A stretch of DNA of 63,014 nt from Hondaea fermentalgiana (GCA_014084085.1 NPFB01000055.1:47420-110433), one strand, 5' to 3'; shown: positions 29,152-39,876, counted from the stretch's first letter. The notes: generated from the sequence alone by a model not told the origin. Translations and numbers: made by a program.

Positions 29152-31830
29152 ATGGAGCGCGAGGCGGCGGCGGCGGCGCTGTCGCGGCTGGTGGCGGGCG
29201 CGCGGCTGGGCGGCGGCGACGCGAGCGAGCTGAGCAGGCTGGGGTCCAGGGTGCGGTCGCTGGGCACGCGCGTGGAGGCGTGCGCGCGCCTGGGCGACGA
29301 CTGCCTCCGCGAGCAGCCGCGCAGCGTGCGCAGCGTGCGCTGCTTCCGCGACGTCCTCGCGGGCATCCAGGAGGAGCTCGAGGCCTGCGACCGGCTGTGC
29401 AAGAGACTCCGGCTCGGGGGCAGCTGCTGCCATGGGGCTGACAAGGGCAAGAATTGCGAAATCTGCATGGCCAAGTTTGGCCGTCTCCAGGGCCCCTTTG
29501 CGGACGCCCCGGACGGCGTCGAGGTCGGCGATGCGATGTACCGCTCGCTACCACGCCTCAAACGGCGCAAAGTGGGGGTGAATGCCGCCAGCCCGGTTGC
29601 GACAGAGCAGGTGACCCTCTCCATGGACCAGCTCTACCACGAGCTCGATCGCATTTCCACAGCCCTCAATGAGTTTGATGAATCTCTGCACGCTTGCGCA
29701 GACCAGTGCGAACGTCTCGAAAAGGATCTCAGGTTCTTGTGCAAGATTGTACCTGGTGCCAAGGAGGCCCTGCAGCAGGATCAGGAGGCCACAAAGTTGC
29801 GAGAACAGCAGCAGCTTGAGCAAAACGAGAACGCCTCATTCGTTCGGCCCACCTCGAACGGGGGGTCCCAACGTTCTCGAGACGAGAGAGCGAAATCTCA
29901 ATCTGATGGCGTAAAGAAAGCTTTGTCTGCGTCGCGCACAGACCGAGTCAGACGGGATCCAGCGCCATTTTTCCACATTGTCTGGCTCGATCTGGGCCTC
30001 TTTCCTCTCGCCATTGCAGCGTATGATCCCAAACGTTTTGGAGACGACAAGGATCTTGCAAGACGACGCGTGGAAGAATCGTTGGGCACAAGAAAAAAAC
30101 GCATGCGCATCATCGGGGCCGATACCTTGCGAGTGGTCCGACAGCTCGCGCGCACAATTCTCTTTCGAGTCACGGGGCGCAAATACGAGATTGTCGATAT
30201 CCAACAAGAGGTAGATGGTGAGATGCTTCCGCGCAAGGACACAGACTCTCTTCGCGCGCTTGCTGAAGCCGGCGCCGAGAGATCCTTTTCCAAAATGATA
30301 GTTTTGCAAGCCCGTCTGCATTACAAGAACCACAAGGATGGCTTGCGCAAGCGCACTCTACTTGGGACCGCGCAGGACCTCATGAAGAAACGGGCCGATT
30401 GGTCGCAGCAGCTCAAGGAAGAGCTCGACATTGTCGTTCGCATTCCGCCTCCTGCGGAGATTGCAATGCAGGACGAGACCTGGGTGGAAGAGAGAAAACA
30501 TCTCCCCTCGGGAAGCGGACCGCAACGACATCCCGATGGCGCGGCTAATCTGTGCGCATTGGGAATGGACGCAAAGGATCTTTGTCTGGTGTTGCCAAGT
30601 GTGTTCATGTCGGAAGCACGGGCAAAAAAACTCGATATTTCTCTCAACGCGTTGAGCAGTCTCGCGCCACGACTTCCTCGGAGCCTCGCGTGCATTGATG
30701 GCTTGCGCGAACTGGATCTTTCGGGTACAGGACTTGGCCCTAGTGAACTCGTGGACTGCCTCGAGGCACTCCCTGTTCGGCTGGAAGTCCTGGCGCTCTC
30801 GCACTTGCCGATTTTTGGAAGCGTAATTGGATCCTCGGAAGCCTTGGCTGCTGCGGTGGACCGACTGTCCATGTTGCGAGTCCTACGTCTCAATGATTCC
30901 ATCGAACATACCAGCGAGCCGTGTGTTGCGCTGACAGAAGCTGTAAAGCTTGTTGCCAGTGCTCTGGTGCGAAGCCCAAAGCTCCAAGAGGTTTCCCTTT
31001 GCGATTGCCGTTTCCTGCATCAGCAGCATTTCAGCCATTTGCTCGCAAGTCTCTTGGCGAATAAGTCTGTGACATCAATTTCTATGGCCCGAGCACGAGG
31101 AAGGTCTGACCATGTTTTTGTTCAGGCCTGGTCTCTGGCGAGCGTGAAGGCATACGGACCACGGGTGGCGCGACTCGATGTACTTGATTTTAGTCATTGC
31201 AAGGACTTTCTGCAGGATACAGCGGACATTAAGCATTTGCTACAACAGGCAAATGACGCACATGAGATGGACCTCTTGGATATTTCTCACTGCGATTTGG
31301 ATCCCGTCGTTGGAAAGGAAATTCTTGGTGCTCGGGGCATTGCGCGGCGCCTCAATTTGAATGGGAACTCGCGAATCTGTCAAATTGCTTCCAATGGTGA
31401 CTTTATGGCAGACCTTTTGGGCGGAACATGGACGGAACTTCGAATTACGGATGTAAACGTATTTGACTGGAAGCGTTTCGTGGACCTTCTCAGTGCATCG
31501 CCTCAGTCCGCCTCCTCCTCCTCTTTGTCGGCTTCTTCATCAGTGGCACGAGCGTCTCCGAAAGCTCTGCGTCGATTGGAAATAGGCGCTGATGTAAGGA
31601 GCCTTTGCTCGCAAGTAACGCTCGAGCAACTTGCACGGATTCCGAGCCTAGACTTTTTGCGAATCAAGGCTGCGCACGTCCTTGTGTCCGGATTTGCAGA
31701 GCATATGGAATGTGACGAGGCACCTGCACCGTTCTTTGCAGAGGCGAGTAGTGCCCAGGCAGAAACGGGACTTCTCGGGTACGTTTGGAACAATGGCAAA
31801 CAGTCTGCTTTGGATATTCGGTTCAGATGA
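29152..31830 (+). CDS. Leucine-rich-repeat protein, unknown function
   Basis: 892-residue soluble protein. Start chosen at the ATG of MEREAAAAALS; the frame is open far upstream but would run through the coding region of the neighbouring minus-strand gene. Residues 1-230 are helical (LGSRVRSLGTRVEACARLGDDC, MDQLYHELDRISTALNEF) with a CCHG...CEIC cysteine cluster near 90-105 that could bind metal. A middle region (about 260-480) contains FFHIVWLDLGLFPLAIAAYDP and basic KKRMRIIGADTLRVVRQL. Residues about 490-740 contain at least eight leucine-rich repeats of the ribonuclease-inhibitor style (LRELDLSGTGLG, LEVLALSHLP, LDVLDFSHC, MDLLDISHCDLD, RRLNLNGNSRI). No catalytic domain is recognised. The C-terminal part has a serine-rich insertion. 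It converges on the ADH gene with 71 bp between stop codons. Confidence 0.75.
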   Translation: MEREAAAAALSRLVAGARLGGGDASELSRLGSRVRSLGTRVEACARLGDDCLREQPRSVRSVRCFRDVLAGIQEELEACDRLCKRLRLGGSCCHGADKGKNCEICMAKFGRLQGPFADAPDGVEVGDAMYRSLPRLKRRKVGVNAASPVATEQVTLSMDQLYHELDRISTALNEFDESLHACADQCERLEKDLRFLCKIVPGAKEALQQDQEATKLREQQQLEQNENASFVRPTSNGGSQRSRDERAKSQSDGVKKALSASRTDRVRRDPAPFFHIVWLDLGLFPLAIAAYDPKRFGDDKDLARRRVEESLGTRKKRMRIIGADTLRVVRQLARTILFRVTGRKYEIVDIQQEVDGEMLPRKDTDSLRALAEAGAERSFSKMIVLQARLHYKNHKDGLRKRTLLGTAQDLMKKRADWSQQLKEELDIVVRIPPPAEIAMQDETWVEERKHLPSGSGPQRHPDGAANLCALGMDAKDLCLVLPSVFMSEARAKKLDISLNALSSLAPRLPRSLACIDGLRELDLSGTGLGPSELVDCLEALPVRLEVLALSHLPIFGSVIGSSEALAAAVDRLSMLRVLRLNDSIEHTSEPCVALTEAVKLVASALVRSPKLQEVSLCDCRFLHQQHFSHLLASLLANKSVTSISMARARGRSDHVFVQAWSLASVKAYGPRVARLDVLDFSHCKDFLQDTADIKHLLQQANDAHEMDLLDISHCDLDPVVGKEILGARGIARRLNLNGNSRICQIASNGDFMADLLGGTWTELRITDVNVFDWKRFVDLLSASPQSASSSSLSASSSVARASPKALRRLEIGADVRSLCSQVTLEQLARIPSLDFLRIKAAHVLVSGFAEHMECDEAPAPFFAEASSAQAETGLLGYVWNNGKQSALDIRFR

Positions 31831-31901
31831 GCGTGAGCTACGCATGATTAATTTTGGTTGATGGATAGACTTTATAAAATTCTGAATAGGCTACTTGTAC
31901 T

Positions 31902-32981
31902 TTACTCTTCCGGCTTCTTGAGCGTGCTCATGTCCATGACGAAGCGGAAGCGGACATCCGCGTTGTCGACGCGCTTGTAGGCCTCGTTGACCTTGTCGCA
32001 AGAGATGAACTCGACCTCTGGGTGAATCTCGTGCTTTCCGCAAAAGTCGAGGCACTCCTGGAGCTCCTTCATGCCGCCAATGAGGCTGCCAGCGTATACG
32101 AGACGCTTGAAGGCGAGCGCCATGGAAGGGACTTCGAGAGGCTCGGGGGCCATACCGACGTTGATGAGCTTGCCGTCGGCGACAAGAAGGGGAAGGTAGT
32201 CGGCGACAGCGTGCTTGGCCGAGATGGTGTCGAGGATAAAGTCGAAGGATCCAGCTGCTTCCTTCATGGCATCCTCATCGGTCGAGTCGAGGTATTCGTG
32301 GGCGCCGAGTTCGAGGGCGTCGTCCTTCTTCTTGGTGCCGCGCGAGAGCACGACAACCTTGGCGCCCATGGCGTTGGCGAATTTGACGGCCATGTGGCCG
32401 AGGCCGCCGAGACCGGCGACGCCGAACTTCATGCCCTCCTTGAGGCCGTAGTGGTTGAGCGGGGAGAAGACGGTAATACCGGCACAGAGCACGGGAGCTA
32501 CCTTGGAGAGGTCGAGGTTCTTGGGGATGGAAACGACGTAGCGCTCGTTGCATACAATGGAGGCCGAGTAACCTCCCTGGGTGACCTCGCCCTTGCACGG
32601 CGAATGGTCGTACTTCATCTTGCCGGCGTAGGTGAAGACGAAGCCCTCGTTACAAAGGTGCTCATCGCCAGCCTTGCAGGGTCCGCACTCCCTGCAGCTA
32701 TCTACAAAGTTGCCCACGCCTGCAAGGTCACCTTCCTTGAACTTGGTCACGTTCTTGCCGACGCTCTTGACAACGCCGACCATTTCGTGTCCGGGGCACA
32801 TGGGAAACATTTCCGAGTTGTCCCCCCACTCGGAGCGGACCTGGTGCAGGTCGCTGCCGCAGATGCCACTGTACTTGATCTCGACCTCGACATCATCGTC
32901 ATGCACTTCGCGGCGCTCCACCTCGTGCCACTCGAGATCTGCGCCCGGCTTCGGGGCGGCGAGAGCTGCGACCTTGCCCAT
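31902..32981 (-). CDS. Zinc-dependent NADP(H) alcohol dehydrogenase (cinnamyl-alcohol-dehydrogenase type)
   Basis: 359-residue medium-chain dehydrogenase that interconverts alcohols and aldehydes, probably cytosolic with broad substrate range. The catalytic zinc site shows GICGSDLH and CPGHEMVG; the structural zinc lobe is CRECGPCKAGDEHLC. The Rossmann motif GLGGLGHMAVKFA is followed by VVVLSRGTKKK, where Ser-Arg after the second strand favours NADP over NAD. GGYSASIVCNERYVVSIPKNLDL and APVLCAGITVFSPLNHYGL are typical of the CAD/YahK/Adh6 branch. Length and start fit the family exactly. Upstream lies an unusually long 2.1-kb noncoding spacer. Physiological substrate cannot be read from the sequence. 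Confidence 0.95.
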   Translation of the reverse strand: MGKVAALAAPKPGADLEWHEVERREVHDDDVEVEIKYSGICGSDLHQVRSEWGDNSEMFPMCPGHEMVGVVKSVGKNVTKFKEGDLAGVGNFVDSCRECGPCKAGDEHLCNEGFVFTYAGKMKYDHSPCKGEVTQGGYSASIVCNERYVVSIPKNLDLSKVAPVLCAGITVFSPLNHYGLKEGMKFGVAGLGGLGHMAVKFANAMGAKVVVLSRGTKKKDDALELGAHEYLDSTDEDAMKEAAGSFDFILDTISAKHAVADYLPLLVADGKLINVGMAPEPLEVPSMALAFKRLVYAGSLIGGMKELQECLDFCGKHEIHPEVEFISCDKVNEAYKRVDNADVRFRFVMDMSTLKKPEE

Positions 32982-33738
32982 CTTTGCTTGTTGTTGCTAC
33001 GTAACCTAAGTATTTACCTTCCTTTCAGGTTTTATTGCTCGAGCTGATTTGTGATTTGCGGTTGGGTTGGCGATTTGCTTGACCTTGGTCCGCGGTCGCT
33101 CCGCCGGCAGCTCCTCCTCGACAGCACTTTTATTAGTGCGTGCGGACCTACCCTGTCTACGCGGACCGACTATGAGGAGGACGAGGTGTCCTCGTTGGCG
33201 CGCGCTTGAGCTTCGCCGCTCAGGCAGTTCGTCATTGGCAGTGGGCCTCATGTCCCTCCTCCCTGGACGGGCGTGGCCGCTGTGCATCATTGCACGACAT
33301 GAACCTTCACCGCGCTCCGATTATCGCGGTACTCTCTCGTGAGCTTCTTTCCTTTTTCCCTGGCCGCACTCGCCGTCGCTGTCAACCAGCAGCAGGCATC
33401 ATGCGACAAAACAGTTTTCAGCACAAAGCAGGAGCAAACGCACGCGAAAGCACTCGTGCCAAGAAAGCGGACGCCCGCTCCCGATGCTGCTGCCGATAGT
33501 GAGCCTTGCGAGTAATTATTGTCAGTCTTGTGTCGCGCCAGCGGAGCCTCTCCTCGGTCTGCAGCTGTCATGGACCGACCCTTTCCGCAACACGCGGAGG
33601 CTCGCAGGCCCGAAAAACAGGACCTCGCGGCCACGCCTCGGAACGGGGCTCGCCACGGTCGCTGTCGCTGTCGCTGTCGCAGCGCAGCGCAATGCAACGC
33701 AACGCACTGCAATGCAATCGTTTGTTCACCGGCGAACG

Positions 33739-33803
33739 ACAAGAAGAAGAAGAAGAAGAAGAAGATGATGATGATGATGATGGTGACGATGATAATGATG
33801 ATT
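33739..33803. repeat. GAA then GAT triplet microsatellite
   Basis: About nine AGA/GAA units running into GAT/ATG units, then degraded GAT repeats. Confidence 0.9.
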
Positions 33804-34212
33804 GTGATGGTCCAGTCGCAGTCGCCATCCCCACGCCGTCCACCACAGTGGTGTCCCCACCGCGCGGCGCGCACCCTTTCTTTCTTTCTTTCCCCGTGCC
33901 TTCCATTTCCTTAGCTAGGCTGAGCGTCATGACGTCCTGTCGAAGGCAAGAAGTCCCAAGTTGGGGAAGATGCACGCACCGCTCGCTCCCGCCCCGCTGC
34001 TAGCCCAGCACAGGCCGCAACGCCGGCGTACGACAGCAGCCGCGCGGCCGAAGCTCGCGTCGCTTCGGAGGGTGGATGGACGAAGCAAGCGCGGGGGCCG
34101 AGGCTGTTCGTTCCCCGGAACTTGGAGGCGTTGCGGAGTGATGCGGACGCGCGTATGCACGCACAAGCAGTGCACGCTGGAGGTCGATCTGCAGCTGCTG
34201 CTGCTGCTGCTG

Positions 34213-34296
34213 ATCTCATCTCGATCTCATCTCATCTCGATCTCACCTCATCTCATCTCATGGTCTCATTTCATCTCGATCTCATCTTATGGTCTC
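34213..34296. repeat. TCTCA/TCTCGA degenerate tandem repeat
   Basis: About 84 bp of alternating TCTCA, TCTCGA and TGGTCTCAT units, pyrimidine-rich on this strand. Confidence 0.85.
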
Positions 34297-34671
34297 GTGT
34301 CGGGACGCTGACGCAGCGGGGCTGGGACGACAGGAAGGCGCGGTCAACAGCCTCAAGGCTCTGCGCTGTTTTCGGTCGTGGCTGAGAGTCGAACTCTCGG
34401 CGCCGTGAGGTCGTCGCACTGCGGCGAGGCGAGGAGGAGAAGGCGCGGCGGCGTGGGTTCCAGCGTCGGGCTCCGACCGCTGCGCTGCCTGGCGTTCCCG
34501 ACTGCGAGCAGCTGCAGAGTCGCGTTGAGAATTGCGCGTGGACTCACTGTCAGCTCGTCTCTCAGCTTCTTCGGACCTCTCCGCTGCGGGTCAACATGGC
34601 TTGCTGTTGGCGGTGGATGCTATTGCTCCTGCAGCGCTTCTTTGCTTCTCTCCGAGTGCTCCTGTCGCAGT

Positions 34672-34704
34672 CGCTCTTGCTCTTGCTCTTGCTCTTGCTC
34701 TTGC
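34672..34704. repeat. GCTCTT hexanucleotide microsatellite
   Basis: About five tandem TCGCTCTT/GCTCTT units. Confidence 0.85.
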
Positions 34705-35088
34705 ACCTCATTTGTTTGCTTGTTGTCTACGAAAGAGGGCGGGGGGAGAAGAAGCGTGGCGTACGCGGCGAGCTTATGCCGATGGTCGCTCACTCATGTC
34801 AATCAACAACTCATAGTTGATTCGCTGCCGCTCGCCGTCGCTCGGAGGAGGGGCGAAAAGCGGGGAGAACTGCCGTGGAAGAAGCGCGGAGAGCTGGGCG
34901 TGACGGCCACGGAGTTGTCGAGCGGGCATTTGTTGGTCTGGTTATGACTGAATCGTGGTGTGTTTGCTTTTTTCCATGGCTCTTTTATGCTGTTATACTA
35001 CGATGGAACCCTGTCCAGCCAGGCAGAGAGGCAGGAAGGCGCGCAAGCTAGCAAGCTAGCAAGCAACAGGCACGTATCATTTATCACC

Positions 35089-38000
35089 TCACGAGGACAA
35101 AAGGCGTTGCGCGCGGTTCCAGATCTGCAAAAGCTTGGCGTCAAGGGTTTCGCCGTCGGGCGTCTTGGCGTCAGGCGTCGCGTTTGCGAGGTCTTGGAGG
35201 CTGGCAAGAATTTGCTGGGCCGCGAAATTGCGCTGGAAAGCCCCCGACTGCTGATGCGCCTCCTCGATAATGGCCTCCGGTAGCTTGGCGAGACGCGCCA
35301 CATTCATGCCATGGCTGTCCGCGATACCAGACACGAGCTTGTAGAGAAAGGTCACGTCCTTGTCGCTGTCCGCAAAGTATGACATGTGCCCAGTCTTCAC
35401 CCAAGGGAACTCTTGACAGTCTTGCACGAGGGAGTGATAGTGCGTAGCGAACATGGTGCGGCAGCGCAGATCCACGGCGCAAAGTCGCTCCACAACAGCC
35501 TCAGCGATGGCCGTGCCGTCAAAGGTGGAGGTGCCTCGACCAAGCTCATCGAGAATAACGAGCGAAGTCGGTGTCGCATGATGTAAGACGGTGGCCGTCT
35601 CATCAAGCTCCACGAAAAAGGTCGATTGACCGGACATGATGCGGTCACTGGCCCCGAGACGCGTAAAGATGCGATCTGCGGGCGTCAGACGGCACTGCGC
35701 CGCGGGAACATAGCAGCCGATCTGCGCCATGATGACGGCAATGCAGGTCTGCCGAAGCAAGGTCGACTTGCCGCCCATGTTGGGACCCGTGAGCAAAAGG
35801 CACGATTGCGCACCGCCCACAGCAATGTCGTTCGGCACAAAGCTGGTCCCCGCGCGCTCGAGAAGCTCCGCGACGCACGGGTGGCGCGCCTCGGTGAGCT
35901 CGAGAATCGCCCGCCCATTGGCATCCGGGCCGACAATCTCAGGAACGCACATGGGAGCATCATCCGTGCCGTTGCCTGATACGAGAGCCAAGGAAAGCAG
36001 ACAGTCGAGATCTGCTACCGCGCGCACGGCGCGCGCCCACAGCGCACGGTTCTCATCGAAACGCTCAAAGACCTGGCGCGTGGCGTCCTCCTCTTCGTTT
36101 TCGACAGCCATCTCGGCCCGCGTAAACTCGTCGAGAAGCTTGATGACCTTGGCCGAATGGAAGCGGCGGCAGCCCTTCTTTTTTGTCTTCATTTTCCACC
36201 CACGCGGGGCGTCGACGCGTCCCAGAACCGCGTCAGGGACCTCGATCTGAAAGCGCTCCTTGTTCTTGGCCGTGGCAGGGTGCCAGAACTTGATGCTCTT
36301 GTTCTGCGGCGCGCCCAGCTCTTCACGCGCGCTTTGCAAGGCATCCTCCATGGCAGCTTCAATGCGCTCCTTTTCCGCCATGGCGGCATCGTAGCCCGCC
36401 GCCACGCCAGGCCGCGGCACGATCGCCCCAAGTCGCAATGCTTTGGCGGCGTCAAAGGATCGCTGAAAGAATTCGAGGGCTTCCGCCATATCGAGAGGGC
36501 TCAGCGGCGAGGAAGCTTGCGTGGCATCTGAAGCCACGACAAATCGCTCGAGACAGCCAAAAGTGTCTTCGTCGGCCGCACGCAACGTCTCGATGGCCTC
36601 GCCTAATCGCGCAAGAGCCGATTGCGCATTTTCCATTCCTCGAAGGGACTTGATGAGGCTCTCGATCTTGCTCTTGTTGTACTTGGCGGCATCGTAGAGG
36701 ATGGCCTGAGCGTCCGGGTGGTCCTTTGGCTTTTGCAACCCAATGGTATGAATACGCAGCAAAAGACGCTCCAGGTCGGGGAGGCTTCCCAAGCTCGAAC
36801 GAAATGAAGTGAGAGTTTCGCTGTCTTGCTGCCACATGGCTACCAGGGCCGAGACGATCTTTTGACGCCGGAGAATGGCTTGGCGCTGCTGCAAGGGTTC
36901 ACGGACCCAGTCACGCAGCTGGCGTTTGCCGAACTTGGTCTTGCACTTGTCCAGAAAGGCGATCAGCGTTCCTTCTTCACGACGTTTTGACGCCGAGTTC
37001 TCAAAAACCTCCAGATTTGACAAGGCCTGGCCATCCAGAACCATGGGTCGCGCCACATCATTCGCCTCATCATCGCCAACATCGTCGCCGGCATCGGCGT
37101 CGCTACCAGCAGTACCGGCACCCAAGGATGATGCCATATCTTCGTCATGGGTTCCCGGGAGATTGTACATGCGAAAGAGACGCATGGAAAAGAGATCATA
37201 GTCAATGAGCGCGCGCGAGAGCACCTCCCATGTGGCCTCGAGAGCCGCAGCAGAAGCTTCTAGGCCCTTGCGTGGCGAGAGACCGCCAGAGTCGCTGACC
37301 TCGAAGAGCTCGCGCAAGGCTCCTTCAGGAATGCCATCGCCCTTAAAGTAGAGCTTGCGCTGCTGAGTCAGGTTCTTTGCACACATTTTGGCACGTGCAA
37401 GACATGCCTCGCGGCCGGTCGTGTCCAGCGTGCTCGGAACTTCAGTGTGGAGTACGGAGCCAAAGGACCCAGGGGCGTTCGGAAGCATATGCCGCAGGAC
37501 AGAGGCCGAGGCTTCGCTGAGATTGTCCTGAAAGAACGCGACTTCGGCAACGCTCTCGCGCGCAAGAAGCATGCGCAGGCGCGCGCGATTTGCTGCGTCA
37601 TTGAATTGGCCAATGGAAAAGTGACCCGTTGTAGGGTCCACAAGGCAGAGTCCAAAGGTGACATCTGCTGTACCAGGGCTTGTCGTCTCCTTGCAAGGCA
37701 TCTCGTAAAGTGCGAGCAACTGGACACGCGACATGCTGCCGCCACTCATGTCACCATCGCGGACGGTAAGGGTGCGCGTGCCGGGACTGAGCACAGAGCA
37801 AATGGCGCGTCTCACGCAGCCAGTCTTTTTACCCGTGCGCTGCGTCATCATCTCGGGCGTTTCGATCTGCTCCACGCGCGCCACGCGGAAACCGAGGGCC
37901 ACGAGCTTTTCGCTGTACTTGCCATAGGCCGCCTCTGGGAATCCACAGTGCGCGGTGTCACCCTTCATGTACATGAGGTCCAAGTAGCGAACGCCCGTGT

Positions 38001-39234
38001 CGGCGTCCATGTGGTACAGCTCGTAAAACTTGCCAACCTTGTAAAAGAGGACGCAGTCGAGGAGCTGCGCTTTGAAGTCCCACCAAATGCGCATCGCGGG
38101 CGTGATCTTGCGCGCTTGCAAGTGCGCAGAGTGAGCGCTCGCCTTGCCTTCGAAATACGCTTGCGGCACGTGCAGTGTGGTCGGATTGTACTTGGGCTCG
38201 TCAGGCCGCCGCCGCTGCGCGTCGCGGATTCCTTCCGCGCTGAGCCACGGCAGAAAATGGTGTTCATGCTCTCCGGCATCCATGACGCCTACGCGAGGCG
38301 AAGAGGGCGCCGTGGAAGCGGAAGCTGCGTTGAATTTGCGCGGCGGCGGCGTCGCTAGGCCCGAAATACCCGAAACGGGCGACCACGTTGGGCTTCGAGC
38401 AGAGCTCTTGGATGCACTAGCAGCGTTGCGCAAGGACGACGATGCTTGCATGGATTTTGACCGCGATGCCTTTTGCGGCGTGACAAGAGGCGAAGAGCGA
38501 CCGCTTGTTGAGCTGTTTACACCTGAGTTCTTTTTCTGGAGAACCTTGGATTTGCGTTTCTTCGAACGCGACGCTTTCTCATCATCGTCGTCGTCGTCGT
38601 CGTCGCCATCGCTTCCGAGCTCCGCTTCGCTCCCACTGCTCTCTACGAGGTCGGCGAGCTCTTCTTCGCCATCGCTCGCGGCAGCGTTAGCATCCATCAC
38701 AAAGTCTTCGTCATCCTCATCGTCATTGTCGGCTTCTGCAAAGTCCTCGTCCTCGTCGTCGCTGTCAATGAGAACCTTGCGTTTCTTGGTTTGTTGCTTG
38801 GCCTTGCGCCCGCTGGATTTGCGCCCGCTGGATTTGGCGGCTCTAGCTTTGGCGGCCTTGCGCGGCGTCGCGGCGGTAGACTCGCTCTTGGCGGGAGAAG
38901 TGGACTTGGCGGCGCTCGCAGTCGATGCTGTCGATCTAGGAGGATCGAGCTTCATCTTTTTCGTAAGGTGCCCGTTCACGCGGACGCCATTGTCAAGTTT
39001 GCGCTCTGCCGCTTCGGCTGCTGCCATAAAGAGGTCGTCTTCATCGAGTACAGACGAGTTCTTCTCTTCTTGCACCTTGACCTTTTCGGTCGTCTTTGTT
39101 GTCAACGAGGCTGCTGCCTTCGTCTTGGATTTGGCCTCGGTCTGCGCTTTGTCGCCGCCGGCATTGTTTCCTGTGCGCTTTGGCGTCGCGGTCGCTCCAA
39201 AGCCGAACGCAAAGAGGCCGCCTTTCTTGGCCAT
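35089..39234 (-). CDS. MSH6: DNA mismatch repair protein MSH6
   Basis: 1381-residue MutS homologue, partner of MSH2 in MutS-alpha, which recognises base-base mismatches and small loops in the nucleus. Start at the ATG of MAKKGGLFAFGF; frame open upstream is low-complexity. Residues 1-330 are a disordered K/S/D/E-rich tail typical of MSH6, without a recognisable PWWP domain and without an obvious canonical PCNA-interacting box. The mismatch-reading Phe-x-Glu is present in GKFYELYHMDAD (around residue 410), distinguishing MSH6 from MSH2. Connector, lever and clamp follow. The ATPase has Walker A TGPNMGGKST (about 1145), the signature STFFVELDETATVL, Walker B VILDELGRGTST (about 1220) and ATHYHSL. 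Length compares with 1360 in human. No introns. Confidence 0.96.
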   Translation of the reverse strand: MAKKGGLFAFGFGATATPKRTGNNAGGDKAQTEAKSKTKAAASLTTKTTEKVKVQEEKNSSVLDEDDLFMAAAEAAERKLDNGVRVNGHLTKKMKLDPPRSTASTASAAKSTSPAKSESTAATPRKAAKARAAKSSGRKSSGRKAKQQTKKRKVLIDSDDEDEDFAEADNDDEDDEDFVMDANAAASDGEEELADLVESSGSEAELGSDGDDDDDDDDEKASRSKKRKSKVLQKKNSGVNSSTSGRSSPLVTPQKASRSKSMQASSSLRNAASASKSSARSPTWSPVSGISGLATPPPRKFNAASASTAPSSPRVGVMDAGEHEHHFLPWLSAEGIRDAQRRRPDEPKYNPTTLHVPQAYFEGKASAHSAHLQARKITPAMRIWWDFKAQLLDCVLFYKVGKFYELYHMDADTGVRYLDLMYMKGDTAHCGFPEAAYGKYSEKLVALGFRVARVEQIETPEMMTQRTGKKTGCVRRAICSVLSPGTRTLTVRDGDMSGGSMSRVQLLALYEMPCKETTSPGTADVTFGLCLVDPTTGHFSIGQFNDAANRARLRMLLARESVAEVAFFQDNLSEASASVLRHMLPNAPGSFGSVLHTEVPSTLDTTGREACLARAKMCAKNLTQQRKLYFKGDGIPEGALRELFEVSDSGGLSPRKGLEASAAALEATWEVLSRALIDYDLFSMRLFRMYNLPGTHDEDMASSLGAGTAGSDADAGDDVGDDEANDVARPMVLDGQALSNLEVFENSASKRREEGTLIAFLDKCKTKFGKRQLRDWVREPLQQRQAILRRQKIVSALVAMWQQDSETLTSFRSSLGSLPDLERLLLRIHTIGLQKPKDHPDAQAILYDAAKYNKSKIESLIKSLRGMENAQSALARLGEAIETLRAADEDTFGCLERFVVASDATQASSPLSPLDMAEALEFFQRSFDAAKALRLGAIVPRPGVAAGYDAAMAEKERIEAAMEDALQSAREELGAPQNKSIKFWHPATAKNKERFQIEVPDAVLGRVDAPRGWKMKTKKKGCRRFHSAKVIKLLDEFTRAEMAVENEEEDATRQVFERFDENRALWARAVRAVADLDCLLSLALVSGNGTDDAPMCVPEIVGPDANGRAILELTEARHPCVAELLERAGTSFVPNDIAVGGAQSCLLLTGPNMGGKSTLLRQTCIAVIMAQIGCYVPAAQCRLTPADRIFTRLGASDRIMSGQSTFFVELDETATVLHHATPTSLVILDELGRGTSTFDGTAIAEAVVERLCAVDLRCRTMFATHYHSLVQDCQEFPWVKTGHMSYFADSDKDVTFLYKLVSGIADSHGMNVARLAKLPEAIIEEAHQQSGAFQRNFAAQQILASLQDLANATPDAKTPDGETLDAKLLQIWNRAQRLLSS

Positions 39235-39876
39235 GGTTCCCTGTCCTCGTCGAGACGGACACGGACACGGTTGACTCGACTGATTGGATTCGCCGTCCAG
39301 TGTCGAGGTTGATTGATTGATCGATCTGCCTCCTGAAGACCGACCGCCTGACGCACGCACGAGCGCTCGTGCGCTCGGGCACTCGCCGCGGCCGCGGCCT
39401 CCTCTCTCCCTCGCTCGCTCCCTTGCCGGGCGCTGCGTCCACGCCCGCTGCGCCCCCGAGCGTGCCTCGCCCGCGACGCTGCTCGACTTGTTGCGTTTCT
39501 GCCAGACCCCGTGCGCCGGGCGGGCACCTAACCACCGCCTGCGACACGCGTCTCTCTCCCTACCTTCTCATTTCACCTAACGACCGACCGGCGGCACATG
39601 CATGCTGCGCAACGCAGGCACCAGCTCGACTGTGCTTGCAAGGAACCGCTTGCAAGGAACGAGATGCGTGCGATGCGGCCCGGGGGAATACGACGCACGT
39701 AGTAGTTGTCGTCGAAGTAAGCAAGTAAGCAAGCAAGCATGCAGGGTCCGAGCATGAAGCAGGCAGGCAGGCAAGACGATGAAGATGATGATTTCATTTC
39801 TATTCATAAAAAAAGTCTCTCTCTTCAAAAAGGATTCGGGCGCTCGCGATAGCCTCATAGCAGAGGGATTCGACTT
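39235..39876. promoter_or_regulatory. MSH6 upstream region / USP39 3' flank
   Basis: 642 bp between the MSH6 start and the USP39 stop, both on the minus strand. Contains TTGATTGATTGATC units near 39309, CAAG/AAGC repeats at about 39718-39740, and AT-rich sequence near 39790-39830 downstream of USP39. No gene seen. Confidence 0.35.

Larger units (their letters stand above)
32982..35088. other. 2.1-kb low-complexity spacer between ADH and MSH6
   Basis: No gene is supportable. The region contains GAA/GAT triplet repeats, TCTCA/TCTCGA repeats, a GCTCTT microsatellite, and GC-rich blocks. A leucine-rich frame at 34596-34820 is the translation of the GCTCTT repeat. It forms the upstream region of the ADH gene and the 3' flank of MSH6, both on the minus strand. 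Confidence 0.4.

Noticed and set aside
32022..33047. 341-codon antisense frame over the ADH gene
   Set aside because: Same codon-bias effect; the minus-strand ADH explains the sequence fully.
33739..34220. CRISPR-like or satellite array in the ADH-MSH6 spacer
   Set aside because: Only simple microsatellites without regular spacers; also a eukaryotic context.
34370..34420. tRNA-like TTCGA hairpin on the minus strand
   Set aside because: Only a small T-arm-like hairpin is present; the stem does not extend to five pairs in T-arm register and no acceptor or anticodon stem can be drawn.
34596..34820. Leucine-rich small membrane peptide
   Set aside because: The hydrophobic run is the translation of a GCTCTT microsatellite.
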